Source: Daucus carota subsp. sativus
Lineage: Eukaryota; Streptophyta; Magnoliopsida; Apiales; Apiaceae
NCBI RefSeq assembly: GCF_001625215.2
Contig: NC_030383.2
Span: 47,984,380 to 48,048,379 of the forward strand
Direction of reading: 5' to 3'
DNA: 64,000 bases
This document shows, piece by piece, positions 45,314-58,702 of this stretch. Both the position numbers and the translations under genes were made by a program. The notes beneath the pieces were generated by a model. The model saw only the letters and a program-made list of their open reading frames with translations. It did no database searches and was not told the origin of the DNA. Within the stretch, counting starts at the first letter, position 1. Each line of letters begins with the position of its first letter.

Positions 45314-48300
45314 TACGATCATAGTACAGTATAGCCATGTGATGGGGCCAAGCCCAAAAGAGACCCCTTTCCTGGCCCACTAATCCAATCATACCTCATC
45401 TGGGAGAAAAGTAAGGCAACTGAATATATTATTACAAAGAACATCACCCATATGCAACAAACTAATCAGGTTCAGACACCCAACTAATTCAGGATCTCTC
45501 TTTCTTTTCTTCTCTTTTTTGTATTTTTTCAGTCCACGGTTGGAAAGTGTTGACAGATACTGGATTAACTGAATCAGTGTAACATAATCACTCAGCCTCA
45601 GCTGCTGTACTCTGTACTAGTCACTAAATTAGTAAAATTAGTTTCACTACTACATGAACTCAGATAATTGTTCAATCTACGTTACATCGAACTTGTATCC
45701 GGCTTCCAAGTGAGACATACTGGTGATCCAAGTGACCATCTTCAGAATGGAAGATGAAAATAATCATAATCAAGTAAAGTTCGAGTCTTCGATAGGAAAT
45801 TTAATTATCTGGCTGGCCAAAGAACAGTCCTGGATTGTCCTGCACACACAAGATATAAAGCATGGGATGAGGAGGCAAGCAAGATTTAAAAGAAAACTAA
45901 GTATCAAATTCCAGTAATTGCAAGCTATATAACAAAAAGGGATGGCATTAATGTGGAGCTAGATGGCCATGCATCCTAGCAACCAAGCAGTTGAACAACT
46001 CAGAGACTTATCCACTAGTGCCCCCACCACAGAAGGTATACAGTGTCATATAATATAGCTTCTTAGCAATGTTTATATCTCTTGGTTGTTAAGAGGGGGT
46101 CACATGTTGGCTCACTGTCCTGCTACTGTGTCCTATGTGATCAGTTGTTACTGCAAATTCGAATATTATACTTGCTCAGTTCTCATCAGAGTTGATGTGA
46201 TTCTTTTCCTAAGGGTTTGATGTTATAGAACATAGACTAGCAGGAATTTGTTTTACAATTTACATCAGTCATTTTCATGCAAAAGCTGTGAGATCATAGT
46301 AAATACTAATGATGTGCAAAGTAAGTTTAATTCATTTAGAGTTCAAGCATGTGCATTAAGTATGTGTACACATGCCTCTTGCAACCGTATTTGGGAAGAG
46401 TTGGAGAAAATTTCCTAGCTACTTATCGAGTAAGTTTAGTAGACAAATGATAAGATGCAACTGAAAGCTTTATGAGCATCCTGGTCCATATGATTAGGCT
46501 CACCTTTTTACAGGATCCAGTCAGATCATGTGATCCAAGAAACTTGGGTGATCAAATAGTAACTGAAACTGTGAATGACAAGCACCAATAGTTGCCATAA
46601 GTTACAAAAGAAGCCTAAATAATATATTGGTTGACTATCAAATCAATGACCCTATCCTCATTACTCAGAAAGCTTTAGATGTTCTGATAATGACCTCTCA
46701 ATATAAAAATAAATAGAAAAATAAAACTACAAGCATGAGAACAAAATAATGATAATTACAAGTGGGACTGCAAAGATATAGACATGCAACACCGACACTA
46801 TCAATATGCTTGAAAATAGAATAGAAAGTTTAACATGGATGTGAAGATCAATGTTAAAATGTTTACCTACAGCACAGGACAATAAGTCTCAATGTGCACC
46901 ACTAAGAACGGACTGAGGTATCATGATCTACAGAAATTGCGGAATGGGTACTAACCTGCAAAACTGAAAAAAAGAACAAGGATGCAGAGTGTGTCTGGGA
47001 TGTCTGTTCTATTAACATTCATGAAAGTAGGAGAAATGTCCACACTTGTAATCAATTTGATGAAACATTGGCTTCAGTAGATTGCAACATGAGGTATATA
47101 TGCCAGCTCACAAATCACTATCAAGTTCAGTTGTACTAACTCAACAAATGGATCTGCCAATTCTTTATAAACAACTTAAAATGGGAAAAATCTATAATGA
47201 AAATTCAGTTAATGAAAGACATAGATATTAAATCATGAAAATAAATATCAGTGAAGATTGTAAACCAGAATATTAATATTAAAAAATGTTAAAGAACCAC
47301 CACGGAGGATGAACTCCTAAAATTCATTAAGAGCTATAGAACACCAATCAAAGAAACCGTTTGGTATTAATAACAGAAACTTATTAGTATACAGAATATA
47401 TAAACCTAGTAAAATCCTCATATATGGTGAAGTAGAAGCTTACGGGTATTTATTAAAAAAACAATGAACCCAAATAAGATCAAACATTAGCAAACACAAA
47501 CAGAAGTTCAGACAAATAGTGGTAGATTTGAACCACTGATTATTTCAATACTACAGAGAAAAAGTGCAATAAAAACAATAAAAAGACATTTAACATACAC
47601 ACCTTATTAAATACAAGTAAATCTAAGAGAATAAAAAAAAAGCATGTGAAGAAAACGAAAGGTGAAAAAGTAGAAGGGCTATTACAATGAAAAATAAAAA
47701 AGATTAAGACTGCACATTTGAGGATACAATGAGAGAACACTGGAACCAAAAACAATTTGGAAATCAAGAGAATAAAATTGCACACGATTTTGAAATAAAA
47801 AGAGCAGTGGTTAACTGACGATAATGAAAAGCTATAGCTAAACCTAAGATTTCTTGAAATCAATTGCATTGACTGAATGGACATTGTAAAGAATAGAAAT
47901 TAGCTAGTGCAGATTAGACAAAACCTAATAAAGACTTCTTCCTCAGAGATACACACAGGCATATATACATATATGATATATCAGACTGAGCTTTTAAATA
48001 TCATGAAACAGAAAAACGAGAATTTTTGGTGCTAGATATTCAATCTACTTATATTTCCTATTGGTTTTGTTTTAATAGAATAAATTTTTAGTGGAAGTGT
48101 TACAAAAAATCAACAAACGTGAACATATTAAAGCAATATATTACCAGAGTTGATCTTAGTCTGAACCCAACACACATCACATTTGGTGACTGGATAATGC
48201 GTGATAGAAGTGAGGAGAAAATGGTAATCCATAAGCTTATCTAAGCCAGATGCATAGATATACATATTGGTAAAACAAGAAAGCCATAGATAATAAGCTA

Positions 48301-49033
48301 GCAAAGGAAAAAAAATACACACTTTATTAAGCCACTAATGAAACATTAAAATTATACTACAACGAATTTTTTTTTATTTTAAAAAATATTGTGAATGTAC
48401 AAGGTAAAAAGAAGAAGAAGAAGAAACATCAAAGGGTGAAATAAATTAAGCTAATAGAAGGTAAAAAGAATCGCTAATTAACACAATGTGCCAAAGAAAA
48501 TTTCAGTGAAAGATAACCGGATCATAAATCTCTAAAAACAATACGAAATTGCAAACAATATGGAATAAGCATTTACAAACAAGTGAGGCAGATAACAAGC
48601 TAGTAAACTGTAAGTAAATTAGCACCAAGACATAAGGCAACAAGTGACATGCTGCAATAAACAAAATAAAAATGCAGCAAATCACTAGAAACACTATGAA
48701 AATGAAAATAATGAAAACAGGGATAACTATTCTCACATCTGCATAAAATCATCCATAAACTGTTCCAAATTGAAAGATCCCACAAATTATGAACTCATCA
48801 TCACAAAACCCAAAAAACAATGCATAACGATCCCGCAAGATTATATAGATATGTATTTTCAGTAAATCATATACACAAATGCGAAATTTTTTAGACCCGT
48901 TGGCTACTAATTCAACAAAATACCACCTTTGAAACTAAAACATTAACAACCACAATACTTATTACAAGTAACATCGAAATCAAAGCTCAGTGAGACTAAT
49001 CATCAAACACTTGGAGTGCAACTAAAACTCCAC
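45314..49033. other. Long spacer, no gene seen
   Basis: 3.7 kb between the hAT element and LTO1. Only short frames without recognisable products occur. Part may be the 3' UTR of LTO1 or an untranslated intron, since the LTO1 coding part is a single exon, but nothing in the sequence proves transcription. No terminal repeats or target duplications were found. Confidence 0.5.
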
Positions 49034-49471
49034 TCAAAAACCCACATCCGAGCTCTTCGGATACCCATCATACTCCAGCTTCACATTCAACGTCGCACAA
49101 ACAGCTTTAAACTTCAACCTCAAGCCCTCCACAACATCAGTAGCTAACTCATTCTCAGGATCATTAAATGGGTACTTACTCACTAACTCATCCATCTGTT
49201 TAATACTTTTTTGCACCCTGGTAGAGAAACATAAAGGGTCAATCTTAATTGCTGAGTTCCATACATCTATACAGCCTCTGTAAAACCCTAGTTCCTCGCC
49301 GGTTTCGAACCCGGATTTGAGGCCCACGTAGCGGGCCTCGTCTTTTCCGGTGAGTAAGCCGTCGGAGAACCCCTCGTCGTAGCCGGACTTGTAGTGGGTG
49401 TCTTCAAGATTGAGGGCAGCGTCGAAGATGTCTTGTATGGAAGTGGATTCATCCTGGGACTGCGAAGCCAT
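49034..49471 (-). CDS. LTO1: LTO1 homologue (Yae1/ORAOV1 family)
   Basis: Single-exon frame of 145 residues. LTO1 works with YAE1 as an adaptor that brings the ABC protein ABCE1 (Rli1) to the cytosolic iron-sulfur assembly machinery, so it supports ribosome recycling. Evidence is the family's repeated G-x3-G helix motif (deca-GX3) at about residues 30-66: YDEGFSDGLLTGKDEARYVG, then LKSGFETGEELGFYRG. Before it lies an acidic helix (IQDIFDAALNLEDTHYKSG), a common entry to this domain. The second half (DPENELATDVVEGLRLKFKA) is helical, as in plant homologues. The length is normal for the family. The start is the first ATG and is followed by MASQSQDES, as expected. A large foldback element begins only 42 bp upstream, so 5' UTR and promoter are probably within or behind that element. 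Confidence 0.92.
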   Translation of the reverse strand: MASQSQDESTSIQDIFDAALNLEDTHYKSGYDEGFSDGLLTGKDEARYVGLKSGFETGEELGFYRGCIDVWNSAIKIDPLCFSTRVQKSIKQMDELVSKYPFNDPENELATDVVEGLRLKFKAVCATLNVKLEYDGYPKSSDVGF

Positions 49472-49513
49472 CGAGAGTCACAAGAAGACGAAGAGTAGTA
49501 TACAATAATAATA

Positions 49514-50179
49514 GGATAATTAATTCATCAGTCCCTCAACTATAGGCCGTTTATGACTTAGGTCCCTGAACTAAAAAGTCCAATAAATAAGTCCTTTAAC
49601 TTTTCAAAAATCTGATTCGCATCCCTCCGTCAGAATTTGACTAACGGATGTTAGTCAATGCTGATGTGGAAATCGAAAATAAAAATAAGAATGACCTTGA
49701 AAATGACTTGGCAAACAAAATTTACGGATTGAAGTGAAATTTTGATATGTTAATGTACGAGTAATTTCGAGAACATCGGTGGTGAAAGTTTTCGATTTTG
49801 AGTTCACTAACGTATAGAAATATGCAGATTTTCGTAAGTGTTTTTTTTTTGTTCTTGAGATTAACGGGTAGATTTCTGTACGTTAGTGAATTCAAAATCG
49901 AAAACTTTCACCAGCGATGTTCTTGAAATTACTCGTAAATTAACATATCAAAATTTCACTTCAATCCGTGAATTTCGCTTGCCACGTCATTTTCCTGGTC
50001 ATTTTTATTTTTATTTTCGATTTCCACGTCAGCATTGACTAACATCCGTTAGTCAAATTCTGACTGAGGGACGCGAATCAGATTTTTTGAAAGTTAAAGG
50101 ACTTATTTATTAGACTTTTTAGTTCAGGGACCTAAACCATAAATGGCCTATAGTTGAGGGACTAATGAATTAATTATCC
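49514..50179. mobile_element. 666-bp foldback element in the LTO1 upstream region
   Basis: Two arms of about 310 bp are inverted copies of each other with a loop of about 40 bp (around 49831-49870). Outer ends GGATAATTAATTCAT and ATGAATTAATTATCC pair perfectly; then CAGTCCCTCAACTATAGGCC on the left against the same words inverted on the right. Arms show only scattered mismatches. No coding capacity. Ends of the form AGTCCCTCAACTA are common in plant foldback/Mutator-like elements, but no clear target duplication is seen because the palindrome runs to the border. Confidence 0.8.
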
Positions 50180-50843
50180 CTTTACACTTCTACCCTCCCT
50201 ATTAAGGTTTTATAAATGTTTTTAAAAAAAATTCAAAATTCAAAAGTTAATAAAATTTGGTGGCATTAAATAAATATTTTTTTAAAAATATTAAAAGCTG
50301 ATGCATATAGCGAAATTGTGAGATTTTATTTAAATTTTAAATAGTTTTACCATTAAATGTTTTTTTAATTCAAGGTATTGATATAAATTATTAAAAAAAA
50401 ATGAATTTCAAATTTTAGGTGTATTTTTTATTTGTTGTAAGATATATTGTGACAATTTTTATCTAAGGTTTAGAATCAATTTGGAAGCTTGTATGTTTTT
50501 CAAGTTTAAGTCAATCTTAATTATTTAGCAAGATAATCAATTATAATTTTTTAAATCCATGAATTATTAAAAAATATTTCTATTTTAAATTTAAACAAAA
50601 TAGAGTGAATACCCAGAATCCCCATCATGAGCGTAAAGCCCATGTATGAACTTTAAGAAAGGAAATTGTATTTTTTTTTTTCTAATTGTTGAAACCCTTG
50701 AATATCTTAATCTTTTAAATATTATTAAGTATTCACCTCTTCCAAATAATAACTACTTTCCTAGTTTCCTTGAGCTGTTGCTGTAACTTGGCACGAGAGT
50801 TATTTGGCAAAAGAGCTTGCATTTGATTGCATATCAGCCCACT
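50180..50843. other. AT-rich spacer, no gene seen
   Basis: Between the foldback and the next MITE. Homopolymer-rich, no recognisable frame, terminal repeat or RNA gene. Confidence 0.5.
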
Positions 50844-50845
50844 TA

Positions 50846-51551
50846 GAGCAACTCCAATGCAATGCTATACTTGGTTCTATTGCTATATTATAGCATCAAA
50901 AGTAAAAAAACTCAACTCCAAAGTGATGCTATATTTGGATGCATTCATGCTTAGATGCATCCTTGGTTCCATATTTGAAACCAAGGATGGATCCATCCAT
51001 GTTGCCACATCATCAATAACTAGAAATTGAAAACTACTCCCTCCGTCCCTTTTTATCTGTCCATTTTGGAAAAAAAAACACATACCAAAGAATAATTGAT
51101 TGCATAAACTTTTTCATTAAATACCTCTAATTAATATCTTGAAAATGGTGGAATACCCCTACTTTATGTCTTGAAAACATGAATTCAACCAAGTTTTAAA
51201 TTAGTCAAGCCTTGAAAATTGAAATTATGGAGATATATTTGAAAAACTATCATTAAATTAGTTTTGAAAGTATAAATGGACAGATAAATAGGGACAAATG
51301 TTTACTTCCAAAGTGGACAAATAAATAGGGACGGAGGGAGTAGTTAATAAGTTAATGAGTTAGGTAAAAGTTAATGAGTTTGTTCTATATAGAAGTTAGG
51401 TAAAAGTTAATGAGTTGGTTAGATTTGAAACTAGTTATAGAACTTAGCATTAGAGTGCAAGTTTTATTTTAGCACCAAAAAACACTTTTTGGTGCTATAT
51501 TTATAGCAATAACAATAGATATATAGCATCTAGCATTGGACTTGCTCTTGC
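50846..51551. mobile_element. MITE with GAGCAACTCCAATG ends, split by a Stowaway
   Basis: Left end AGAGCAACTCCAATGCAATG; right end, read inward, AGAGCAAGTCCAATGCTAG. Both continue into GCTATA words. Without the nested Stowaway (51037-51340) it would be about 400 bp. Flanks are TTA on the left and TTG on the right, so a Tourist-type TWA duplication is possible but imperfect. The same GAGCAACTCCAA end occurs in the cluster at 28.7 kb. Confidence 0.65.
51035..51342. mobile_element. Stowaway-like MITE nested in another MITE, 304 bp
   Basis: Perfect inverted ends CTCCCTCCGTCCCT / AGGGACGGAGGGAG, flanked by TA (51035-51036 and 51341-51342). It lies inside the GAGCAACTCCAATG-ended MITE, so it is the younger of the two. 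Confidence 0.9.
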
Positions 51552-51678
51552 GAGAACACGAAGTAGAAAATACAAGTTCTTCATTCAACGTTCTTCATAT
51601 TTAAACCAAAATAACTTCAGAAATCCTGATATTCTTCTATGTAGTAGACCAGCATGTGTAACTATGAGAACATGTACA

Positions 51679-51859
51679 ATTGATATACTTCAAAGTCTTT
51701 GATTTTTTTTTTTTTGACAAATATGACTTATAGTCTTACAAATGAGTATCTGTTCTACGAAATTCTCGGGTTAGCAGGGTCGAACCCAGGTTCTGGTGGG
51801 ACGACAGAGGATAAACTCTTTGCCACCGAGCACATTTGATATACTTCACAAGTCTTTGA
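51679..51859 (-). mobile_element. tRNA-derived SINE
   Basis: The body is about 51703-51833. On the minus strand it starts GTGCTCGGTGGCAAAGAG (A-box-like), has the B-box GGTTCGACCCTGC, and ends in a run of As (51703-51715 as Ts). The flanking TTGATATACTTC..AAGTCTTTGATT words on both sides act as a long, slightly diverged target duplication. A third copy of that word at about 51919 shows the flank was already locally repeated. Confidence 0.7.
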
Positions 51860-52999
51860 TTTACAGATTACAGATCTTTTCTAGATGAAAATCTTTGATT
51901 TACAGATTGAACAGGTTGATATACTTCATAAGTCTTTGATTTACAGATTACAGATCTTCCTAGATGATCAACTCGTAGCACTTCCATAAGCACCTGCAAG
52001 TTAAGATCAGTCTAATTAAAAACTTCAAAAATATATAAAAAAATTGTTTCCACCGCCAAATTTTGTTAAAGAAAAATGTTAAAATCAATAGGCCTTTCTT
52101 TTGAGTATTGACTATCCATTTTTGAACTGAAACTCAACTGTTTTTCCTAATTGATTTCCCCGCACATTAGATTCCTGTTTAAAGCAAGTCACACCAATAA
52201 GAAATGAAGTGATAGTAATGAAATTATCCGTCGAAGGACCATGATCTAATTAGATGGCCTGTACTTTAAGTGTTGCTGCCACCACAGTCTCAGCGAGCAG
52301 AAAATACAAAGAACAAGGAAAATCCAAAAAACAATAAAGATTATTCCAAATATATATGTACGACATAAACTCAAATATGTTGGACACTTGAAAGGAGAAG
52401 GTAGTAAAATGAAAAGAAACATGGATCTGCTTTAAAAGCATAGCAATGCAGGACAACCCTGATCTGCTACGAATTCACCGAGGGCAATGGAGAGAATAAA
52501 ACAGATATGAAATTGAGAAGAAACCCAGATCATGCTGAGCTGAACAATATCCAGCATCAAGATATTGGCCGACACAACACCTTCCATTTCATCAATCTTT
52601 CAAAATACAACCTATCTTCCTAATGTCAGTTCTCACCAGTCATCACTCCGTGATTTTTTTGCCTCTGAGACTTGAACTCTCCTTTTTAAATACAATGTAC
52701 TAAATAAACAACTTACTAGTAAATAATAGGAACGGGCATTTTCTGATGTGCCATCTTTTCCTCAAAAATTGTTCATATACTCTCATGCCTAGGGGATTGA
52801 AATATCCCCTCCAGTGCCCCATATTCAAGTTTATGATTTGCACAAGATCATTACTGAAATTATACCTGCATCATACCATCACGCTAATAAATAGATCATA
52901 ATTATCAGCTATGTTAAAAGAGCCAACGGACTATCGTAATTCAGCATTTCTAAGAGTCCAATCCTACAGCTTACAAACCATAAGTAGAATCAGACCAGA

Positions 53000-55900
53000 T
53001 TACAAGATTTTAGCCAACGGTCTTAGTTCTCTTGGTATGCCGGCAAAATTCCCAGAACTAACATCTGATTCGAACATTGGTCTTTCCCCCATTTTCCACT
53101 GGATGCCCTCTGCTAGATGCTCCTTGTTGGGAGTCAGCATCACAAAATTTGGATCAGCCCTTTGGTAACTGCATAGAAGGAAAACAAAAATTAGGTCAAT
53201 CCTACAGTTTAAATTGCATTAACAGGATTTCTTGCCTTGGTGAAAGAGGATATGGGTACGAATTCACTACCTAGCTTCTCTAACATTGTCTACACGGAAA
53301 CCAAATCCAAAGGCTGTTTTCCCATCAGCGCGATCTCTTTTAGCTGTTAATTAACAAAAACAAGAGCTCATTATTTGATTTTACTTCACATCTATGGAAC
53401 TTGATGAAACATTTTCAGTTTGCTAAAATTTGCAAAAAACTACAAATTACTTGCAGCTCCAGTTCTAATATTGCTAAAACTATACAAACATTTTATAATA
53501 ATTTTGAACATAATCAACACAGGACAATAGGAAAAGAGAGGGAACATGGTAAATTAACCAAGCTTGGTCAAAATTTATGCTGTTGTGGAGATGCTACCTT
53601 CCCACCTAGTTTAAAGGCCTATTTCTTAATGATCAAAAATGGTTTAAAACGTCTCAATAGTCTTTGCTGTTATCATCATTTCAATCATCACTTCATCAAC
53701 CTACTATTCTTACCCACTTGTATAAAATTTTCAGCTATGTTCATCATTTTACCATTCTCGATGAAACAATATAACCCCCAATGAATTACACATTCCATGC
53801 TTTCAACATATTTACGAGTTCTTCTCTCCTTGCTGTCATGGAAACAACATTAATAAGCATGTTAACATTATGCCTAGTCTACATGTGATGTTCACAGGAA
53901 TCACCTCCAATGTTATAAAGCACGGAACATAGAGTAAAAAATATAATAGAATTACTTTTCCCATGTATTGTTGGACAATTATCACCCAAACTATGAAACC
54001 TTGAAGTTGGGGAATTCTACATAAACAAAGGATACAATATGATCAACAGTGCCTGAATAGAATATGAATACCTGACATGCTAAAGGTGAAGGCAGGCTTC
54101 CACCATGATTTAAATGCTAAAGCTAAAGATGAGCCAAGAGGCCCCACCTTTCCCTGCACAACATAATGTGCGAATTACAGGTGACCAAGCATGATCCAGA
54201 TATATGAGAGAAGAATTCAAATTAGAGCACCACCTTAAGTAAAAAGTTTTTATTGGCTTGCCAAGATGCAGCGACTTGAAAGGTTGAATCATGCATGCCG
54301 CTCTTAGCTTTGTCATTGTCAACTCTGTACAATCACTACATTTCTCAGGTCTAATTCCTACTTATAAAGATAGTGTTAACAGTGATCAGTGAGAAAATTA
54401 CCTTGTTTTCAGCTCAAATCCGACATCGATATAATTTGTGATTCCAACTACTTCATTTTCTTCCATGGGATTCTTGACCTTCCCAATTCGATAAGCTAAA
54501 TTAGTCAGCAACATTTTAACTTATCACAAAAACGAGTCTGCTGGTGTGCGTAGACATTTGTCACAATTTCTGTATACTGTTATTCATGGTTAAAATTCCA
54601 TAAAGTTTGAGTGTTTGGATTATCTACCACATCAGATGTATCCGCTGTCAGTTGTTCCATCACTTTTTAGGTTAAACACTTAATGGATTTATTATTCCTC
54701 ATTCCCGTTAGTTGCCAGCATGAACTCCAACATTATGGTGTTCATATTTTACATGCTTCTCAGTGAACCTAATACTGATTTCAGATTAAACGAGACTAAA
54801 GAAAATGCCATGCTGAACCATTATTTTGCAAAAGGTACCACAGGGCAATGTATTACCATGACATGTATACTGCAAAATAATAGCAATCCTTAGGCTTTTA
54901 GAAATAAAAATAAAAACAGTAATGTTTAAAATATCATAGGGACTCATTATTGATCACTTGATATATATGGGAAGAGAGGGAGAAGAGCGCATACCCGTCT
55001 TTGAACAACCACATGCTGATAAAATGAGGCAATAAACTGCAATCAAAAGTTCAATACTTCTAGTATTTCAGTTCATAAAAAATACCTTAATAACAAACAT
55101 TTGAATTTACATATATAAAAATGTTTATAATAAATGTGTATATGCAATTCCAATGGTTTAAAACAATAGGCAAAAAGTATAATAGTGAAAGACAATGGTT
55201 ATATACATTATCTAACTCAAAGGTTGCATAAATAATAAATGCAGGTGTAATTTCACTTGTTAAAAACATCATGCCAAATTCACATCAGTTGGAGACCTCA
55301 ATGGTTAAATATTGGATATTTTTTTAGCTTAGTTCAAAATTCTGTTTAAATTATCAAGGGCTAAATCAATCAGCAAGGTCGACTATGCTATGTATGAATG
55401 ATATTTTCTATTTCATAGGAGATCTGGGTTCTTTATTTATAGTTCTTGCATTAACCGGTCCAGAATTAGGTGTAGCTATATCATTCAATGGATGACATGA
55501 ATGTATAATATGAATGTGAGGGAGCATTGTTGTAAATATTCACTGCAAAAGGTTCCTTTCACAATTCCTTAGATGATTAAATACGTAGGAGGTTTGTACA
55601 AAAATAATATAAATTTAAAAGATAACATGTATAAACACATTAAAAAGGTAGATTTTAGTGATGTGATGCCTGCATACTAAGAAGTGGAAGAGTAAATATT
55701 AAAGGCATACTACAGTCTATTCCTTTTTAAGTCATGATATCGTATATATTCACGTATCTGGAGATACATCCTGAAAATAATAACAAAACCACAAAGTAAG
55801 CAAAGTCAAAACTCCTTCGAAAATTGTGGATTATTACAAACCTCAGAATCTTTAGCCAATTCAAGGCAAAAATTAAATGATGGACTCAAGGGGCAGCCTG

Positions 55901-58592
55901 ATCCAACTCCATAGCCAACAGCACAACTCCAATTTGTTAAATCGTTAATTTTTGCTTCATCCTTTTTTCCAACTATGCAATCAGTAGCAACAATGATATT
56001 AAGATAATGATATTAAGATAATTTACAGTTGCAAACTTCTAGCAGATGTCATATAAGTATCGAGTTATGTTCTGCAGATTGCAATTAGAAGGTCAAAAAA
56101 AAAAATCATTTCAAAGTTCATCCTATTAACCAGAAAGCATATTGAATAAAAAAAACGTGGAACACAAGGACTTTTAAAAAACCTCCAAACAACAAACTAT
56201 AAAACCATAGCTAGAAAAAGTATCATTTGACACTCATAGTGGTCAATGTCACACACCCATTACTTGAACTGAAAGTCAACATTATAAGAGTAATAAACAA
56301 TATTTACGTTTTTTCAAAAGAACATCAAGATACAAAAGAAGTAACTTTTTTGTTAGATAACATAAGTTGGGTGAGAATTTGGTGGAGAATCGGGTATAAT
56401 ATGAGCTCTAGGAATTCCAATATAGGCCACTGGATGATGACAAAAAGCAGTGCAGATCAGTTGTGTAAATCATCATTTCCTTTGGAATGGTGATTAGGAA
56501 TACTTGGGCTAAAACTAAAAGCATGGCTCTTACTTGAACCAAAGCCAATATTAAAGTAGCATATGTTTTAATCCATATCACATATGTGACAAATTAATGA
56601 GAATGAGAAAAACTTACTTTGTGGCTCATACTGCAGTCCAGCTGTTAATCGTCCAATTTTGCTTACTAACCATGCACTATTAGGGATATCACCTGGTACT
56701 GCATGAACAAAAAGAACAAGACAGTCATGTTTAATGATTATACATCATACACTTCGTTAATATTGCATAATCAAATAATATAGGACATATCCAGATTTAA
56801 TCTTATTGAAAAACAATATATAAGTCACAGACTCACAGTAATATATGGTTGATAATTGGCACAAATAAAATCATTTTGCATTCCATATGACACAAGGTTT
56901 TTGTAAGATAAAGATTACAACGCAGTTGAAAGTTTGAACCTTTACATGATTAAATGGGAGTTCCTATAGAAGGCAATGACATGCAAAAACAAAGCATAGG
57001 TGACAGGTCATAATTAAAATGTAAACAGCACAGGTGACAAATCTGAATTAAAATGTAAACAGCACAGGTGACAGGTCAAAAACTAAATGTAAGCAGCTGT
57101 CAACCATATATTTAATATGCTGGGACATACAAATCGAAGGCTTGAACGTAGTTCCAAATGAAAGATTTGTCGACCCATATCGCAATCCCATCAGACCCTG
57201 ATCCCCAAAAGATTCTCTGCAAGATTTTCCGGGATTTTGTGAAGTGGTGTTGCATATCTAAGTGTTCAACAACCAAAATTCCTATATATAAATGTACCTG
57301 CTCTTTAAAAGCAATGGAAAGATACCAAATGCTCCGAATCCATATTTCGGGTAGTAAGCACATGATCTCATCCGTAAAATCCTAGAATAAGAAATATTAT
57401 AAGGATGGGGGATAACTGATAAGGATCCTGAAATGTTCATAACATATGCAAATGTTGCGGCGGGAAATGCTTCTTACGGGTCAGAGTTTGAGACAAAAAG
57501 GTCCATAAACGTATGAGGATCATCGACATCACTGCAGAGTAATGTACACATATAATACGACATTAGACCTGAATAATTATAAACTTCCAACAGCAAAATA
57601 CATTTGGTAGGGCCACTATGAGATCCCCTAAAATACCTTTGCCAGCGGAATTCTGCATTTCCCACGATATTGTCATCAGGCTTGTGGTCAAGAGGACCTG
57701 AAACCTAAGCAGGCTAAGGAAAGCATTCAATGTTTGTTGGTTGTGGCAAATCACTTAAAGCCAACTCAAACAAAGCACATAATATTAAAAATTAAGTCAT
57801 ACCTCGTAAACATTTAAATCTAAGAATTGAGAAGTAGAATGAAACAGTTAAACTGTATGATAGTTCGGAGTAATTAGAAATAAAATTTTAAAAAATTAAC
57901 ATATTTGATATCAGCAACAGCTTCCGGTATGTAGAATATTGGTTTATCTCCAAAGGAAGATAGAAGTGACTTTGTAAGCAGCAACAAAAAAAACATTTCA
58001 ACTTTGTTGTTTAGTACTAGAAAAGGAAAGGTCATTGTTGAGAAATGAGAAGAGAGTGATTTAATTCACTCATTATTCCTGTTGAGGGGTTTGGTCAACA
58101 TTCACACACTAAATCAACATTTTACAAATAAGAATAATTACTAGTGAAAAGATAGCATTATAGAATTTAAGAAGATAATCTTTTGAGGAAATTCCTAACA
58201 ATCAAATTTCCGCAGAAAAAGGCGGGTATAGTATAATAATGCAGGGCAACAGAGTGTCCACTTGAATATAATTAGTAGAAGACCCGAAACAAAGAACGAA
58301 AAGTGAATAAGTGAAAGTGATAGACAGATAAAGAGGATACAGTGGCAACCATGTCGACATGGGGATCATCGATTGGCTTAAGCATGAACCTGGTGCTAAA
58401 GTGCCTAGCTTCATCAAAGTAATCATCAAAAAGACATTGTAGAGCAAGCTTCCCAAACAACAAATTATATGATGACTCCAGCACCCTGCAAATTAACCTC
58501 ATCACTACCTTAACAATGCCAGCACCCTTAATATCATAATTTATTAAAATATAACTGTTTGTGTGGGAGAGAGAGAGAGAGAGGGAGAGGGA

Positions 58593-58643
<51 letters not shown>

Positions 58644-58656
58644 AGGGAGAGGGAGG

Positions 58657-58702
<46 letters not shown>

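Noticed and set aside
44600-45383. Frames with repeated DPDLD and RNPTRP words
   Set aside because: They come from subterminal repeat words of a hAT element; no codon bias or homologue.
47540-48785. Hydrophobic minus-strand frames (Phe/Ile/Leu-rich)
   Set aside because: They arise from T-rich complement of AT-rich spacer; composition explains them.
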